Part shown: in pieces, positions 43,576 through 52,501 of the stretch
How the letters are laid out: every line of letters starts with the position of its first letter
How positions within the stretch are numbered: position 1 is the first letter of the stretch
NCBI RefSeq assembly: GCF_029433855.1
Contig: NZ_JAROAU010000003.1
Location: 1,256,957-1,320,956, forward strand
Source of the DNA: Candidatus Kosakonia sp. 282A-S69
GTDB lineage: Bacteria; Pseudomonadota; Gammaproteobacteria; Enterobacterales; Enterobacteriaceae
Reading direction: 5' to 3'
Length of the DNA: 64,000 nt
The notes under the pieces: model-generated
What the model was told of the DNA's origin: nothing
The model's input: the letters and a program-made list of their open reading frames with translations, nothing else
The model's database searches: none
Position numbers and translations under genes: made by a program

Positions 43576-45624
43576 ATGAACACTTTGTTTAAGCGCACAG
43601 CGTTGGCGGGCCTGTTATTCGTAACAGGCCACGCCCTGGCTGTGGAAGATATTACCCGGGCCGATCAAATCCCGGTATTAAAAGAAGAGACGCAGCACGC
43701 GACGGTGAGCGAGCGCGTCACTTCGCGTTTTACGCGCTCCCACTACCGCCAGTTCGATCTGGACAACGCCTTCTCCGCAAAGATTTTCACCCGCTATCTT
43801 AATCTGCTCGATTACAGCCATAATGTCCTGCTGGCCAGCGACGTTGAGCACTTTTCGCAGAAGAAAAATGAGATTGGCGATGAGCTGCGCAGCGGTAAAC
43901 TGGACGTCTTTTACGATCTCTACAATAAGGCTCAGCAGCGCCGTTTTGAGCGCTATCAGTACGCCCTTAAAGTGCTGGAGCGGCCGATGGACTTCACCGG
44001 TAACGACTCGTTTAACCTCGATCGCAGCAAAGCGCCGTGGCCTAAAGATGAGGCCGAGCTGAATGCGCTGTGGGACAGCAAGGTTAAATATGACGAACTG
44101 AGCCTTAAGCTCACAGGAAAAGATGAGAAAGAGATCCGCGAGACCCTCTCTCGTCGCTATAAGTTCGCCATCCGCCGTCTGGCGCAAACTAACAGCGAAG
44201 ATGTCTTCTCGCTGGCGATGACTGCCTTTGCGCGTGAAATCGATCCACACACCAACTACCTGTCGCCGCGTAATACCGAACAGTTCAATACCGAAATGAG
44301 CCTCTCGCTGGAGGGGATCGGCGCGGTGCTGCAGGGCGATGATGACTATACGGTGATTAACTCTATGGTTGCCGGTGGCCCGGCCGCGAAGAGTAAAGCG
44401 ATTAGCGTCGGCGATCGCATCGTTGGCGTCGGTCAGACCGGGCAGAATATGGTCGATGTTATCGGCTGGCGTCTTGATGATGTGGTTGCGCTAATCAAAG
44501 GGCCGAAAGGCAGCAAAGTGCGTCTTGAGATCCTGCCTGCGGGTAAGGGGACCAAAACGCGCATTGTTACGCTGACGCGCGAGCGTATTCGCCTGGAAGA
44601 TCGCGCTGTGAAGATGTCCGTTAAAACCGTCGGCAAAGAAAAAGTCGGCGTGCTGGACATCCCCGGCTTCTACGTTGGGTTGACCGATGACGTGAAAGTG
44701 CAGCTGCAGAAGCTGGAAAAACAGAACGTTAAGAGCGTGGTTATCGATCTTCGCGCCAACGGTGGCGGGGCGCTGACGGAAGCGGTCTCGCTCTCTGGTC
44801 TCTTTATCCCGTCCGGCCCGGTGGTGCAGGTGCGCGATAACAACGGCAAAGTGCGTGAAGATAGCGATACCGATGGCGTGGTCTATTACAAAGGCCCGCT
44901 GGTGGTGCTGGTTGACCGCTTCAGCGCCTCGGCTTCGGAGATCTTCGCCGCAGCAATGCAGGATTATGGTCGCGCGCTGATTGTCGGAGAACCGACCTTC
45001 GGTAAAGGCACCGTACAGCAGTATCGCTCGCTCAACCGTATCTACGATCAGATGTTGCGCCCGGAATGGCCAGCGTTGGGTTCGGTGCAGTACACCATCC
45101 AGAAGTTCTATCGTGTGAACGGTGGCAGTACGCAGCGTAAAGGCGTAACGCCGGATATCATCATGCCGACCGGCACACAGGTAACGGAAACCGGGGAGAA
45201 ATTCGAGGATAATGCACTGCCGTGGGACAGCATTAATGCTGCCACCTTTGTGCGCGCCGGCGATTTGAAACCTTTTGGACCCGAACTGCTGAAAAAGCAT
45301 GATGAGCGTATCGCGAAAGATCCTGAGTTCCAGTACATCAATAAGGACATTGCGCGTTTTGAAGCCCTGAAAGCGAAGCGCGATATGGTATCGCTGAACC
45401 TGGCGCAGCGTGAAAAAGAGAACGCGGAGGATGACGCTATTCGTCTCTCTCGCCTCAACGATCGCTTCAAACGGGAAGGCAAGCCGCTACTGAAGAAACT
45501 GGACGATCTGCCGAAGGATTATCAGGAGCCAGACCCTTATCTTGATGAGACGGTGCATATTGCACTCGACCTGGCGCATCTTGAAAAAGATCAGCCCCCA
45601 GCACAAACGGCTTCTGCGAAGTAA
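43576..45624 (+). CDS. prc: Tail-specific protease Prc
   Basis: Periplasmic C-terminal processing protease that matures FtsI and, with NlpI, degrades MepM. The 682-residue length is canonical. A signal peptide ends near GHALA, a PDZ domain lies near residues 240-320, and the Ser-Lys dyad is in DRFSASASEIF and VGEPTFGKGTVQ. ATG at 43576 gives MNTLFKRTALAG; the 16-codon extension overlaps proQ and is rejected. Confidence 0.97.
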   Translation: MNTLFKRTALAGLLFVTGHALAVEDITRADQIPVLKEETQHATVSERVTSRFTRSHYRQFDLDNAFSAKIFTRYLNLLDYSHNVLLASDVEHFSQKKNEIGDELRSGKLDVFYDLYNKAQQRRFERYQYALKVLERPMDFTGNDSFNLDRSKAPWPKDEAELNALWDSKVKYDELSLKLTGKDEKEIRETLSRRYKFAIRRLAQTNSEDVFSLAMTAFAREIDPHTNYLSPRNTEQFNTEMSLSLEGIGAVLQGDDDYTVINSMVAGGPAAKSKAISVGDRIVGVGQTGQNMVDVIGWRLDDVVALIKGPKGSKVRLEILPAGKGTKTRIVTLTRERIRLEDRAVKMSVKTVGKEKVGVLDIPGFYVGLTDDVKVQLQKLEKQNVKSVVIDLRANGGGALTEAVSLSGLFIPSGPVVQVRDNNGKVREDSDTDGVVYYKGPLVVLVDRFSASASEIFAAAMQDYGRALIVGEPTFGKGTVQQYRSLNRIYDQMLRPEWPALGSVQYTIQKFYRVNGGSTQRKGVTPDIIMPTGTQVTETGEKFEDNALPWDSINAATFVRAGDLKPFGPELLKKHDERIAKDPEFQYINKDIARFEALKAKRDMVSLNLAQREKENAEDDAIRLSRLNDRFKREGKPLLKKLDDLPKDYQEPDPYLDETVHIALDLAHLEKDQPPAQTASAK

Positions 45625-45632
45625 CTCCCCCA

Positions 45633-45663
45633 ACAGGCACAAGCGATTGTGCCTGTTTTTTTT
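45633..45663 (+). terminator. Terminator after prc
   Basis: Stem ACAGGCACAA / TTGTGCCTGT with loop GCGA and seven or more T. Confidence 0.9.
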
Positions 45664-45739
45664 AACAATCCCCACCGCGTAAGCATCCTGCTACAAAATG
45701 TAAAGTTGTGTTTTTCTCGTGACTTACGCAGCCGTGATG

Positions 45740-45764
45740 CTTGAAAATAGCCCGCACGCCCATA
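45740..45764 (+). promoter_or_regulatory. Sigma-32 promoter of htpX
   Basis: CTTGAAA at 45740 and CCCAT at 45759, 12 nt apart, match the heat-shock consensus CTTGAAA-N(11-16)-CCCCATNT. htpX is a known sigma-32 gene (also under CpxR in E. coli). Confidence 0.75.
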
Positions 45765-45817
45765 CGATGTGTGTAACCGCATAGTGCGTTTTGTTAAATC
45801 GAGGTTAAAAGAAAATT

Positions 45818-46699
45818 ATGATGCGAATCGCGCTCTTCCTGTTGACTAACCTGGCTGTCATGTTGGTGTTCGGCCTTGTGCTTAGCCTGACGGGCATTCA
45901 GTCGAGCAGCGTTCAGGGGTTAATGATTATGGCGCTGCTGTTTGGTTTTGGCGGCTCGTTCATTTCACTGTTGATGTCGAAATGGATGGCGCTGAAATCT
46001 GTAGGTGGTGAAGTCATTGAGCAGCCTGCCAACGATATGCAGCGCTGGCTGATGGAAACCGTCGCGCAGCAGTCTCGCCAGGCAGGCATTGCGATGCCGC
46101 AGGTGGCGATCTATCACGCGCCGGATATTAACGCCTTCGCCACCGGTGCGCGCCGCGATGCTTCTCTGGTCGCCGTCAGCACCGGTCTGCTGCAAAACAT
46201 GAGCCGTGATGAAGCCGAAGCGGTCATCGCCCATGAAATCAGTCATATTGCCAACGGTGACATGGTGACCATGACGCTGATTCAGGGCATTGTGAACACC
46301 TTCGTGATCTTTATCTCGCGCATTCTTGCCCAGATTGCCGCTGGCTTCATGGGCGGAGATCGCGAAGAGGGTGAAGAGAGTAACGGTAATCCGCTGGTCT
46401 ACTTTGCCGTCGCGACGGTGCTTGAACTGGTGTTTGGTATTCTGGCGAGCGTTATCACGATGTGGTTCTCGCGCCACCGCGAATTCCATGCCGATGCGGG
46501 TTCAGCCCGCCTGGTAGGACGTGAGAAAATGATCGCTGCGCTGCAAAGGCTGAAAACCAGCTATGAGCCGCAGGAAGCGAGCAGCATGATGGCGTTCTGC
46601 ATCAACGGTAAGTCTAAATCGCTGAGCGACCTCTTTATGACGCACCCGCCGCTGGATAAACGCATTGAAGCATTGCGTTCCGGTGCATACCTCAAGTAA
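45818..46699 (+). CDS. htpX: Membrane zinc metalloprotease HtpX
   Basis: Inner-membrane M48 protease that clears misfolded membrane proteins along with FtsH. The 293-residue length is canonical. Two N-terminal helices ([28 protein letters not shown]), zinc motif [11 protein letters not shown] near residue 139, further helices, and the third ligand in [11 protein letters not shown]. Confidence 0.97.
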   Translation: MMRIALFLLTNLAVMLVFGLVLSLTGIQSSSVQGLMIMALLFGFGGSFISLLMSKWMALKSVGGEVIEQPANDMQRWLMETVAQQSRQAGIAMPQVAIYHAPDINAFATGARRDASLVAVSTGLLQNMSRDEAEAVIAHEISHIANGDMVTMTLIQGIVNTFVIFISRILAQIAAGFMGGDREEGEESNGNPLVYFAVATVLELVFGILASVITMWFSRHREFHADAGSARLVGREKMIAALQRLKTSYEPQEASSMMAFCINGKSKSLSDLFMTHPPLDKRIEALRSGAYLK

Positions 46700-46717
46700 T
46701 CACCGACACAAATGATA

Positions 46718-46746
46718 AAGCGCGTCCGTTGACGCGCTTTTTTTGT
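46718..46746 (+). terminator. Terminator after htpX
   Basis: Stem AAAGCGCGTC / GACGCGCTTT with loop CGTT and eight T. Confidence 0.9.
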
Positions 46747-46890
46747 TTTTAATCAGCGTTAAACGGCGGGAGTGGTATGAGCCGCACGTGGTTAATTCAG
46801 CAGAACATCGCGCAATAGCTTCTGCAATCGCGGCATCAGCGCTATTCAGGCGTAATGTCGCAGATTTGTAACGAACCAGGCATTCGTGCA

Positions 46891-46919
46891 TTGCGACTGA
46901 AGGTCGACGAATTTATAAT
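46891..46919 (+). promoter_or_regulatory. Probable sigma-70 promoter of kdgR
   Basis: TTGCGA and TATAAT separated by exactly 17 bp, 47 nt ahead of the kdgR start. Confidence 0.6.
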
Positions 46920-46965
46920 AAAAAACTATTCTGATTTTTATAAAACACAGGCGATGAGGTGATTA

Positions 46966-47757
46966 ATGGCAATCGCGGATTTGGACAAGCAGCCAGATTC
47001 TGTCTCTTCTGTATTGAAGGTCTTTGGCATTTTGCAGGCTTTGGGCGAAGAGCGTGAAATCGGTATTACCGAGCTTTCACAGCGCGTCATGATGTCAAAA
47101 AGCACCGTTTATCGCTTTTTGCAGACTATGAAGTCGTTAGGCTACGTGGCACAGGAAGGGGAGTCAGAGAAATATTCCCTGACGCTGAAGTTATTTGAAC
47201 TTGGTGCGCGTGCACTGCAGAACGTTGATTTGATCCGCAGCGCGGATATCCAGATGCGTGAACTCTCTCGCCTGACGAAAGAGACCATCCATCTGGGTGC
47301 TCTCGATGAAGACAGCATCGTCTATATACACAAGATAGATTCGATGTATAACCTGCGCATGTATTCGCGTATTGGTCGTCGCAATCCGCTCTATAGCACC
47401 GCGATTGGTAAGGTGCTGCTGGCGTGGCGCGATGGCGATGAAGTGAAACAGATTCTCGAAGGCGTTGAATACAAACGCAGCACCGATCGCACCATTACCA
47501 GCACCGAAGATCTGCTGCCGATGCTGGATATCGTTCGCCAGCAGGGTTACGGCGAAGATAATGAAGAGCAGGAAGAGGGACTACGCTGCATCGGCGTGCC
47601 GGTGTTTGACCGTTTTGGTGTGGTAATCGCCGGTCTGAGTATCTCTTTCCCGACCCTGCGTTTCTCCGAAGAGCGTCTGCACGAGTATGTGGAAATGCTG
47701 CATCAGGCAGCGCGCAAAATTTCTGAACAGATGGGCTATAACGACTATCCGTTCTGA
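46966..47757 (+). CDS. kdgR: IclR-family repressor KdgR
   Basis: Repressor of pectin/uronate and ketodeoxygluconate genes, released by 2-keto-3-deoxygluconate. The 263-residue length is canonical. An N-terminal winged helix (GITELSQRVMMSKSTVYRFLQTM) and a C-terminal IclR effector domain (GRRNPLYSTAIGKVLLAW; EEGLRCIGVPVFD). In E. coli yebQ lies next to it; here htpX is adjacent and yebQ is absent. Confidence 0.96.
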   Translation: MAIADLDKQPDSVSSVLKVFGILQALGEEREIGITELSQRVMMSKSTVYRFLQTMKSLGYVAQEGESEKYSLTLKLFELGARALQNVDLIRSADIQMRELSRLTKETIHLGALDEDSIVYIHKIDSMYNLRMYSRIGRRNPLYSTAIGKVLLAWRDGDEVKQILEGVEYKRSTDRTITSTEDLLPMLDIVRQQGYGEDNEEQEEGLRCIGVPVFDRFGVVIAGLSISFPTLRFSEERLHEYVEMLHQAARKISEQMGYNDYPF

Positions 47758-47764
47758 TAATTGC

Positions 47765-47796
47765 CAAAAAAGCCGCCCTCCGGGGCGGCTTTTTCA
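47765..47796. terminator. Bidirectional terminator between kdgR and yobH
   Basis: Stem AAAAAGCCGCC / GGCGGCTTTTT between convergent kdgR and yobH. Confidence 0.85.
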
Positions 47797-47805
47797 TGGA
47801 AAAAA

Positions 47806-48045
47806 TCAGCCGTTATCAATAACGTTATCGCTTTTACGCATCAGCGGGCAGTTGGCAAGGCCAAAAAATCCGTTACTGGAGTGAACATATTGCGCCGTAC
47901 TGGTGCCGCGTGCGGTGGCGTATTTGCACTGTAAACCAAGGCCTGCTGCATTTTCGTTACTGTGAATCAGCACACCATAACCGCTCAGCAAGAGCCCGAT
48001 CCACAGCAGCGCGATAACCATAACGCTTCGAATAAGTGTACGCAT
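47806..48045 (-). CDS. yobH: Small membrane/secreted protein YobH
   Basis: This 79-residue protein has a hydrophobic N-terminus (IRSVMVIALLWIGLLLSGYG) that is a membrane anchor or signal. Closely related to E. coli YobH, including GLGLQCKYATARGTST and CPLMRKSDNVIDNG, with two Cys. Function unknown. ATG at 48045 follows AGGAGC; a further in-frame start upstream adds 24 residues with no conservation. Divergent from mgrB. Confidence 0.9.
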   Translation of the reverse strand: MRTLIRSVMVIALLWIGLLLSGYGVLIHSNENAAGLGLQCKYATARGTSTAQYVHSSNGFFGLANCPLMRKSDNVIDNG

Positions 48046-48207
48046 GTTTGCTCCTTGCACATCGATTAAGTCTGGCATTAAGGCTACGTCTTTTATTGGA
48101 TGAAACAAGTCACACATTCCTAAAAATACCGAAAGGGGGTACAGTTACGCGCTGTTTAAGGAAGCCGTGCTAGTGTGGTTACACCTTGAAATGTTTCGGA
48201 GAATGGA

Positions 48208-48351
48208 GTGAGAAAATTTAGATGGCTGTTGCTGATTGCCGTGGTGGTGGTCTGCCTGCTGCTCTGGACTCAAATGCTCAATGTCATGTGCGATCAGGAT
48301 GTCCAATTTTTTAGTGGTATTTGTGTTATCAATAAATTCATTCCCTGGTAA
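48208..48351 (+). CDS. mgrB: PhoQ inhibitor peptide MgrB
   Basis: This 47-residue inner-membrane small protein gives negative feedback on the PhoQ sensor kinase. GTG start at 48208 ([11 protein letters not shown]), one membrane helix ([13 protein letters not shown]), and the conserved periplasmic tail with Cys28 and Cys39 ([16 protein letters not shown]) ending FIPW. It is intact. In related enterobacteria loss of mgrB raises polymyxin resistance through PhoPQ. I see only a TGTTTA half-site upstream as a candidate PhoP box. Confidence 0.95.
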   Translation: MRKFRWLLLIAVVVVCLLLWTQMLNVMCDQDVQFFSGICVINKFIPW

Positions 48352-48425
48352 GCGCATTTTTGCAGTGAAAGATTTCCTTCCTGAGAGCCAGTGGTAAAAT
48401 GCCGCGTCAACTTTGAGGATGTGAA

Positions 48426-48716
48426 ATGAACGAAATCTTGAATTCTGGCGCGTTAAATTTTGCGTCAATGCTGGTTTCTGTGGTGGTTCTGGTTATCGGT
48501 CTGGTGCTGTGGTTCTTTATCAATCGTGCCAGCTCGCGTACGAATGAGCAGATTGAGTTGCTTGAAGCGCTGCTCGATCAGCAAAAACGGCAAAATGCGC
48601 TGCTGCGACGTCTTTGTGAAGCGAACGAGCCGGAAAAAGCATCTCTCTCTGAGGTCGAAAAAAGCAAGACCAGGGGTGAGGACGATGAGTTTATCCGGCT
48701 GGTAGCTGAACGCTAA
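48426..48716 (+). CDS. yebO: Small membrane protein YebO
   Basis: This 96-residue protein has one N-terminal membrane helix (FASMLVSVVVLVIGLVLWFF) and a coiled-coil-like polar tail (NEQIELLEALLDQQKRQNALLRRLCE). Matches E. coli YebO. Function unknown; it sits downstream of mgrB, 74 nt away, and is probably expressed with it. Confidence 0.92.
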   Translation: MNEILNSGALNFASMLVSVVVLVIGLVLWFFINRASSRTNEQIELLEALLDQQKRQNALLRRLCEANEPEKASLSEVEKSKTRGEDDEFIRLVAER

Positions 48717-48734
48717 TCAGGAAGGGGTGGAGAG

Positions 48735-49760
48735 ATGGTCTGGAAAAATCCCTGGTACAATCCCGCGCTCTCCCATCATACGCCTGACGGTTTTTGTAAC
48801 CCGACTGCCGTGGCGCATCAACCCGGCGATGTAAAACGCTGGCGCCAGGCCCGCAAAGCCGCCGGGCTTCCCCGTCCACCGATCGCGGGGTATGACGCTT
48901 TTATTGAGGCATGGTGGCAAAAAGCCGAGTTTACACAGGGTGACGATGGCCTATGGTGGCTTGGTCATGCTTCTGTTCTTCTCCGTGTGCAGGGCAAATA
49001 CCTGCTCACCGATCCGGTTTTCTCCCGACGTGCTTCCCCGCTGCGTTTCGCCGGTCCCCTGCGACGTACACCGCCTGCATTGTCTATTGACGAACTTCCG
49101 GCTCTTGATGCCATTCTTATCTCTCACAACCATTACGATCATCTGGATCGCTGGACGATTCAGGCACTGCTGCGCCGATTTCCTGAGGTAAAAATCTTTG
49201 TCCCTCTCGGGGTAGGGAATACGCTTCGACGTTTTGGCGCGCGCGTTGTGACCGAGCTGGACTGGTGGCAGCAAGCCTCTCTCAACGGGTTACATTTAAC
49301 AGCCGTGCCCGCACAGCACTGGAGTATGCGCACGCCATGGGATCGTAACCGCTCGTTATGGTGCGGCTGGATTGTTGAATCCTGCGCATTGCGTTTCTGG
49401 TTTCCCGGTGACACGGGCTACAGCGAAGAGCTCCTGCTGATCCCGCAGCGTCTTGGAAAAATTGACGTGGCGGCGCTGCCTGCCGGTGCCTATGCACCGC
49501 GCTGGTTCATGTCGTCAAACCATATGGATCCACAAAGTGCGGTCTCGCTGTGGCAGCAATTGGGTTCGCCGCTGGCTTTTCCCATTCACTGGGGCGTATT
49601 TGAACTGGCCGATGAATCACTGGACGAGCCGGTTATGGAGTTACAGCGCGCTTTAAGCGAAGCGGCAGGGGAAAATGATAACTTCAGGATCCTGAAAATT
49701 GGTCAGTATTTATCCCTGTCGTCATTTAAGCCGAACGCCATAAAAAGTAAGCTGTATTAA
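48735..49760 (+). CDS. MBL-fold metallo-hydrolase (NAPE-PLD/UlaG-like)
   Basis: This 341-residue metallo-beta-lactamase-fold protein of the lipid-hydrolase-like branch has the metal motif ISHNHYDHLD near residue 135, a second His in PAQHWSMRTPWD, the Asp in FWFPGDTGYS and His in FPIHWGVFELA. Close relatives include enterobacterial RomA-type proteins. No signal peptide is evident, so it is likely cytoplasmic. It starts 18 nt after yebO with AGGGGTGGAG upstream. It is not present here in E. coli K-12, so it is an accessory gene. Substrate unknown. Confidence 0.88.
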   Translation: MVWKNPWYNPALSHHTPDGFCNPTAVAHQPGDVKRWRQARKAAGLPRPPIAGYDAFIEAWWQKAEFTQGDDGLWWLGHASVLLRVQGKYLLTDPVFSRRASPLRFAGPLRRTPPALSIDELPALDAILISHNHYDHLDRWTIQALLRRFPEVKIFVPLGVGNTLRRFGARVVTELDWWQQASLNGLHLTAVPAQHWSMRTPWDRNRSLWCGWIVESCALRFWFPGDTGYSEELLLIPQRLGKIDVAALPAGAYAPRWFMSSNHMDPQSAVSLWQQLGSPLAFPIHWGVFELADESLDEPVMELQRALSEAAGENDNFRILKIGQYLSLSSFKPNAIKSKLY

Positions 49761-50236
49761 AATTGCGTCTGTCTAATTTGCACGAAACGTTTTTATTGCC
49801 TTTAAATGATGCAGTGTCATCATAATTTCATTATTTTGGTGCACGCCTGTGTTTATTTGCTCAGTAATTATCCATAGTTAACCTCAGCAATAGTTTCGGC
49901 ATAGTGCAATAATCATTTGAGAATCTTCCTAATCCCATAATCAGCATAACTATTCGCACAAAGTTCTTAGCATATAAGCGAAACGCATGAGCATTAAGTA
50001 TACTGTGAAACTGCATGGAACTACTTGATGAATCGAAAGAAGTGGTCTACGTTTACCCGGTAAACCTGCTTATGCAGCGGCTGCTATAACGGTCATTGAA
50101 GTGAATAAATGAATAGTGTTTGTTTCGCTTACCCTGGAATTTGTGCGGCGGATCGAGACATATCTAAAAATGGCTTGCCATAGTTTACGTATTATGTGAT
50201 AACACGTTGTGGGTCAATCGAGGTACAGTTCTGTTT
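49761..50236. other. Long gap ahead of yobF-cspC
   Basis: This 476-nt AT-rich stretch has no large open frame. It contains a 24-codon frame at 50015-50089 (MELLDESKEV...) without a ribosome site, and the palindrome GTTTACCCGGTAAAC at 50051-50065 inside it. It must hold the promoter of the yobF-cspC transcript, which I cannot place with confidence. Confidence 0.6.
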
Positions 50237-50377
50237 ATGTGTGGCATTTTCAGTAAAGAAGTCCTGAGTAAAACGTTTCGTTGAATACAGCTTCTCTGCC
50301 GAACCTTATATTAGTGCCTCAAGCAGTAATGTCTCAGTTTTCTCAGTCAATGCCTGCGGGCGAAGTATATACATTAA
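50237..50377 (+). pseudogene. yobF: yobF broken by two compensating frameshifts
   Basis: YobF is a 47-residue stress-linked small protein encoded just upstream of cspC. Here the first 12 codons are normal (MCGIFSKEVLSK). A two-base loss relative to the expected frame then leads to TGA at 50282, giving a 15-residue peptide. The conserved middle VEYSFSAEPYISAS reads on in the +1 frame from 50280, and the end (CLRAK) is back in frame 0, with TAA at 50375, 12 nt before cspC. Either a real decayed gene or sequencing error. Confidence 0.75.
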
Positions 50378-50389
50378 GGAATTTTGCAA

Positions 50390-50599
50390 ATGGCAAAGAT
50401 TAAAGGTCAAGTTAAGTGGTTCAACGAGTCTAAAGGTTTTGGTTTCATTACTCCGGCTGACGGCAGCAAAGATGTATTCGTACACTTCTCTGCTATTCAG
50501 GGTAACGGCTTCAAAACTCTGGCTGAAGGCCAGAACGTTGAGTTTGAAATTCAGGACGGTCAGAAAGGCCCGGCTGCAGTTAACGTAACTGCTATCTGA
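50390..50599 (+). CDS. cspC: Cold-shock-like protein CspC
   Basis: Constitutive 69-residue RNA chaperone of the CspA family that stabilises rpoS and stress mRNAs. RNP1 KGFGFITP and RNP2 VFVHFSAIQ are present. ATG at 50390 follows AAGGAATTTTGCAA; the preceding in-frame ATG is two codons upstream. Sequence nearly identical to E. coli. Confidence 0.98.
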
Positions 50600-50651
50600 T
50601 TTCGACACCTCTGAGCTTGAGACGCGTTTCGCGTATCAATGTCAATTATCA

Positions 50652-50680
50652 AGCCTCGCCATTGTGCGGGGCTTTTTATT
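50652..50680 (+). terminator. Terminator after cspC
   Basis: Stem AGCCTCGC / GCGGGGCT with loop CATTGT, followed by TTTTATTTT. Confidence 0.75.
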
Positions 50681-50745
50681 TTCCCTGCTGCAACATTTGA
50701 CGGTACACTTCGCCCTTTGAAAAAGTCTTTCTCCCCGGAGTGTTT

Positions 50746-51561
50746 ATGCCATTCAGCTGCCCCCTTTGCCACGCACCGTTAAGCCGCCATGAGCGTGCAT
50801 TTATCTGTCCGCAGCGGCATCAGTTTGATATCGCCAAAGAGGGTTACGTCAATTTATTGCCCGTCCAGCATAAACGCTCGCGCGATCCTGGTGATAACGT
50901 TGAAATGATGCAGGCGCGCCGTGCATTTCTCGACGCCGGACACTATCAGCCTCTTCGCGATAAAATCTGCAACCTGTTTGAAGAGACATTACCGACAGAG
51001 GCGACGGCGCTGCTCGATATCGGCTGTGGGGAAGGGTACTACACGCAGGCATTTGCCAGCGTGGCCCGCGAGCGCGGCGCGCAAACCGTCGGGCTTGATG
51101 TCTCAAAAGCAGCGATTCGCGCAGCGGCGAAACGTTATCCGCAGGTGATGTTCTGCGTCGCCTCCAGCCACCGTTTACCCTTTGACGACAACAGCATTGA
51201 TGGGCTGGTGCGTATTTACGCGCCCTGTAAAGCGCAGGAGCTGGCGCGCGTAATGAAACCGCAGGGCGTCGTGATCACCGCCGCCCCCGGGCCGCGCCAC
51301 TTAATGGAACTGAAGGGTCTGATTTACGATGAGGTGCAGCTGCATGCGCCAAACAGCGGTGAAATCGAAGGGTTTTCACTGATTTCCGAACAGTCTCTCG
51401 CCTATGAAATGGCGCTCAGCGGCGAAGAGGCGGTTGCGCTCCTGCAAATGACACCGTTTGCCTGGCGGGCGAAGCCGGAAGTATGGCAACAGCTGGCGGC
51501 GACAAAAAGCTTTCGCTGCCAGACGGATTTCACCATCCACTGCTTGCGGCGGGAAAACTAG
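50746..51561 (+). CDS. rlmA: 23S rRNA m1G745 methyltransferase RlmA
   Basis: SAM-dependent methylase of G745 in 23S rRNA. The 271-residue protein has an N-terminal zinc finger ([21 protein letters not shown]) and SAM loop [15 protein letters not shown] near residue 88. ATG at 50746 is chosen, with GGAG five bases upstream; GTG at 50740 is possible. Convergent with mntP, overlapping by four bases. Confidence 0.96.
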   Translation: MPFSCPLCHAPLSRHERAFICPQRHQFDIAKEGYVNLLPVQHKRSRDPGDNVEMMQARRAFLDAGHYQPLRDKICNLFEETLPTEATALLDIGCGEGYYTQAFASVARERGAQTVGLDVSKAAIRAAAKRYPQVMFCVASSHRLPFDDNSIDGLVRIYAPCKAQELARVMKPQGVVITAAPGPRHLMELKGLIYDEVQLHAPNSGEIEGFSLISEQSLAYEMALSGEEAVALLQMTPFAWRAKPEVWQQLAATKSFRCQTDFTIHCLRREN

Positions 51562-52124
51562 CTGGCAAAGTGGCTGTAGAGGATCTGCACGCCAATACCA
51601 ATAAGCACTACGCCGCCGAGGATCTCGGCGCGTTTCCCCAGTAGCGGGCCAATAAAACGGCCCACCATCATGCCAAGAGTCGACATAATCAGGGTGGCGC
51701 AGCCAATCGCCAGCGCGGTAGTGAGAATATTGACCTGCAGGAATGCGAGCCCGACACCGACGGCCATCGCATCCAGGCTGGTGGCAATCGCGGTGGTGAC
51801 CAGCAACCAGAAACCGTGGCGGTGCGGCATTTCAGCGTCACAATCGTCATTGCCGCGCACGCCTTCCAGCACCATTCTTCCGCCAAGAAATGCCAGCAGT
51901 ACGAAAGCTATCCAGTGATTCCACTCCAGCACAAATTGTGAGGCAAGCATGCCAAGACCCCAGCCCAGCAACGGGGTTAAGGTTTCAATCGCCCCGAAGA
52001 TAAGACCGGTACGCAGGGCCTCGGAAAATTTAGGATTGCGGAGCGTGGCACCTTTACCGATAGAGGCGGCGAAGGCGTCCATCGACATACCAAAGGCGAG
52101 AAGCAGGGTGGCGGATAAGTTCAT
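51558..52124 (-). CDS. mntP: Manganese efflux pump MntP
   Basis: This 188-residue inner-membrane manganese exporter with six helices has the start [21 protein letters not shown] with a conserved Asp in the first helix and [14 protein letters not shown] in the second repeat. ATG at 52124 gives the family length; the 23-codon extension to 52193 would be translated riboswitch leader. It is controlled by the riboswitch directly upstream, and in E. coli by MntR. Confidence 0.97.
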   Translation of the reverse strand: MNLSATLLLAFGMSMDAFAASIGKGATLRNPKFSEALRTGLIFGAIETLTPLLGWGLGMLASQFVLEWNHWIAFVLLAFLGGRMVLEGVRGNDDCDAEMPHRHGFWLLVTTAIATSLDAMAVGVGLAFLQVNILTTALAIGCATLIMSTLGMMVGRFIGPLLGKRAEILGGVVLIGIGVQILYSHFAS

Positions 52125-52190
52125 CTGTGCGTCCTGACCGGGAGTTCCATATAACACACCACTGCCCCCAGTAAACAGCAGTTGGTGTGT

Positions 52191-52316
52191 CAATGGTCTC
52201 GCCTGACTGAAAGATGTTCAGTCCGTACGTGCCACGTTTTGCAACGAGTATGTTGACACGTACATTTCCGTAGAGCGGAAATCGGCTACTCCCCAACGAC
52301 GGACGCACCTTACCAT
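52191..52316 (-). promoter_or_regulatory. yybP-ykoY manganese riboswitch
   Basis: On the minus strand the leader contains AAGGTGCGTCCG...TTGGGGAGTAGCCG, a CGTGCCACGTT-type arm, and the closing AGGCGAGACC, as in the known manganese riboswitch of E. coli mntP. It ends about 66 nt before the start codon, leaving room for an expression platform. Confidence 0.88.
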
Positions 52317-52367
52317 ATTTTTAGAATATAAAACAACAGCAGAGAAATATTCATGACGGTCTCCGCC

Positions 52368-52386
52368 GATAATGATTGTCATTTGG
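52368..52386. promoter_or_regulatory. Fur-like box upstream of mntP
   Basis: GATAATGATTGTCATTTGG matches about 14 of 19 positions of the Fur consensus. It lies just upstream of the riboswitch where the mntP promoter should be. An MntR site is also possible. Confidence 0.45.
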
Positions 52387-52443
52387 CTTCCAACGTGAAA
52401 ATAACGTTAATAAACATAGGTAATTTCTTACAGGAAATATAGC

Positions 52444-52470
52444 AGAGGCTATATTCAAGCCTCTTTTTTG
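52444..52470 (+). terminator. Intrinsic terminator on the plus strand, no gene assigned
   Basis: Stem AGAGGCT / AGCCTCT with loop ATATTCA and six T, oriented for plus-strand transcription. On the minus strand the tail is poor in T. No plus-strand gene ends here. Confidence 0.65.
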
Positions 52471-52501
52471 TGCGGGGTGAGGAAAGCTTGCATTTACTAA
52501 C

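Noticed and set aside
46700..46891. 63-codon minus-strand frame between htpX and kdgR
   Set aside because: It includes the htpX terminator, lacks a ribosome site and resembles no family I know; not a yebQ remnant as far as I can see.
50306..50608. 100-codon minus-strand frame opposite cspC
   Set aside because: Antisense shadow of cspC and the yobF leader.
52125..52193. 23-codon extension of mntP
   Set aside because: It falls in the riboswitch leader and is absent from the family.
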